Of a stretch of DNA of 64,000 nucleotides, positions 63,388 through 64,000 are shown piece after piece; positions within the stretch are counted from its first letter, which is position 1; every line of letters begins with the position of its first letter. The DNA is from Roseobacter sp. (GTDB taxonomy: Bacteria; Pseudomonadota; Alphaproteobacteria; Rhodobacterales; Rhodobacteraceae), in assembly GCA_015665415.1 (NCBI GenBank), contig JADFAE010000005.1:124001-188000 (forward strand), in the 5' to 3' direction. The notes below the pieces were generated by a model, which saw only the letters and a program-made list of their open reading frames with translations, was not told the origin of the DNA and searched no databases. The position numbers and the translations under genes are program-made.

Positions 63388-63842
63388 ATGATTTGGACGC
63401 CATCGACTTTGGCCTGCTGCGCGCACTCAGCCAGGATGCAAGCCAATCGGCTGGGGCGCTGGGGCGCGCTTTGGGCCTCAGCCAGCCTGCCACCTGGCGG
63501 CGGATCAAACGGTTGCAGGATCTCGGCATCATCACCGGGCGACGCCTGGATCTCGACCGCGAAAAGCTGGGCTTTGGCGTCACCGTCTTTTTGGGCATCA
63601 AGCTTGGCACCAAGGGCCGCGTCAGCCTGGAGGATTTTGAACGCGCGGTTTGCGCCATCCCCGAAGTCCAGACGGTGGAGCATGTGTTGGGCCTATATGA
63701 CTACCGCCTGCGGGTCACAGCGCGCGATATTGCCGATTTTGAACGGGTGCTGCGCCGCCGGATCATGCTTTTGCCCGGGGTTGGATCTGTAGACGCCAAT
63801 GTTCTGCTGAGCGAAGAGCGGCGACCTGGCCCCTTGGCTTGA
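63384..63842 (+). CDS. Lrp/AsnC-family regulator 2
   Basis: A 152-residue Lrp-like protein. Helix-turn-helix near 10-60 (LGRALGLSQPATWRRIKRL) and a RAM domain after about residue 65. Its ATGA overlap with the first gene (63384-63387) implies coupled translation and possible heterodimers. The two proteins differ clearly in sequence, so they are not a recent duplication. Confidence 0.92.
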   Translation: MNDLDAIDFGLLRALSQDASQSAGALGRALGLSQPATWRRIKRLQDLGIITGRRLDLDREKLGFGVTVFLGIKLGTKGRVSLEDFERAVCAIPEVQTVEHVLGLYDYRLRVTARDIADFERVLRRRIMLLPGVGSVDANVLLSEERRPGPLA

Positions 63843-64000
63843 CTAGAAACTTTGTTTCCCATCGGAAACTTGATTGGCGAAAACCGCATCGCTTTGTGTC
63901 GGATCACGGCTACCCTTGGCGGTGAAACTTGCCAGTATCAGCCTCCGCCGGGAGGAGAACCGTCGTATACTGCGGTCGACTGACCGGATGGCGTAAATAC
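63843..64000. other. Right-edge non-coding stretch
   Basis: 158 bp after the second lrp gene. GTTTCC-catc-GGAAAC (63855-63870) is a small hairpin that could end the lrp transcript, but it lacks a T-run. GGGAGGAG near 63950 resembles a ribosome site, yet the ATG that follows is closed by a stop after two codons, so no gene start can be claimed. Confidence 0.4.

Noticed and set aside
63940-64000. Start of a gene at the right edge
   Set aside because: GGGAGGAG looks like a ribosome site, but the following ATG is closed after two codons and no other start continues to the edge with recognisable sequence.

Overview
The window looks like a chromosomal segment of a marine alphaproteobacterium of the Rhodobacteraceae (Roseobacter group; Phaeobacter, Ruegeria and Leisingera are the closest guesses). 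The reasons are the GC-rich, densely packed genes with many 1-4 bp start/stop overlaps, a complete-looking Tad (Flp) pilus operon with GAVTVDW-type pilins, the coxB-ctaB-ctaG-coxC-surf1-thrC-M16 peptidase order, glyQ and glyS separated by small genes, an FnrL-type TTGAT-N4-ATCAA box, and short dispersed intergenic repeats. No rRNA, complete tRNA, CRISPR array, prophage or insertion sequence was recognised. Both ends are cut: a pdeM start lies at the left edge and non-coding sequence at the right.

Layout. 1-2484: pdeM start and the ligase-associated DEXH helicase, which are DNA-repair partners. 2.5-5.6 kb: a dispersed hairpin repeat, a low-GC secreted orphan, then a winged-helix/AAA+ ATPase, a PilZ-like protein and a small membrane protein at the tail of the pilus locus. 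5.8-16.4 kb: Tad pilus genes, all on the minus strand (two Flp-like pilins, CpaB, CpaC secretin, OmpA lipoprotein, TadZ/CpaE, CpaF ATPase, TadB, TadC, two TPR lipoproteins, prepilin peptidase). The run is broken by hairpin terminators that probably set pilin and secretin levels. 16.7-26.5 kb: lytic transglycosylase, fatty acid desaturase, scoAB ketone-body CoA transferase, topA, dprA, tldD. 26.7-34.3 kb: the aa3-type oxidase accessory operon (coxB, ctaB, a small membrane protein, ctaG, coxC, surf1), then thrC, an M16 peptidase and a GNAT acetyltransferase. 34.5-42.6 kb: mixed metabolism and transport (FAD-linked 2-hydroxyacid dehydrogenase, apt, LysE exporter, DUF418, mtnP, merR with a divergent DUF2938 gene, SulP transporter).

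42.8-49 kb: a hexapeptide acetyltransferase, flavin reductase, GNAT, EcsC, DUF1178 and SDR proteins, and a SPOR/PG-binding trypsin-fold protein that has lost its catalytic residues. 49.1-57.2 kb: glyQ, marC family, a small anchored protein, glyS, a PPDK-like protein whose PEP half is intact but whose ATP-grasp half looks degenerate, and a SleB-type cell-wall hydrolase. 57.4-63.8 kb: folB (with an unexplained C-terminal half) and folP, two tandem EamA exporters around an orphan gene, ilvC, and a divergent pair of Lrp/AsnC regulators.

The strongest points for a second look are: a dispersed ~160-bp intergenic element with inverted GCTCCCGC ends; the catalytically dead trypsin-fold protein; the PPDK-like protein; the segmented Tad operon with a 58-residue second pilin; the AAA/PilZ pair at its end; and dyads upstream of scoA and between lrp and ilvC. 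Every family call rests on reading motifs by eye, with no database search.
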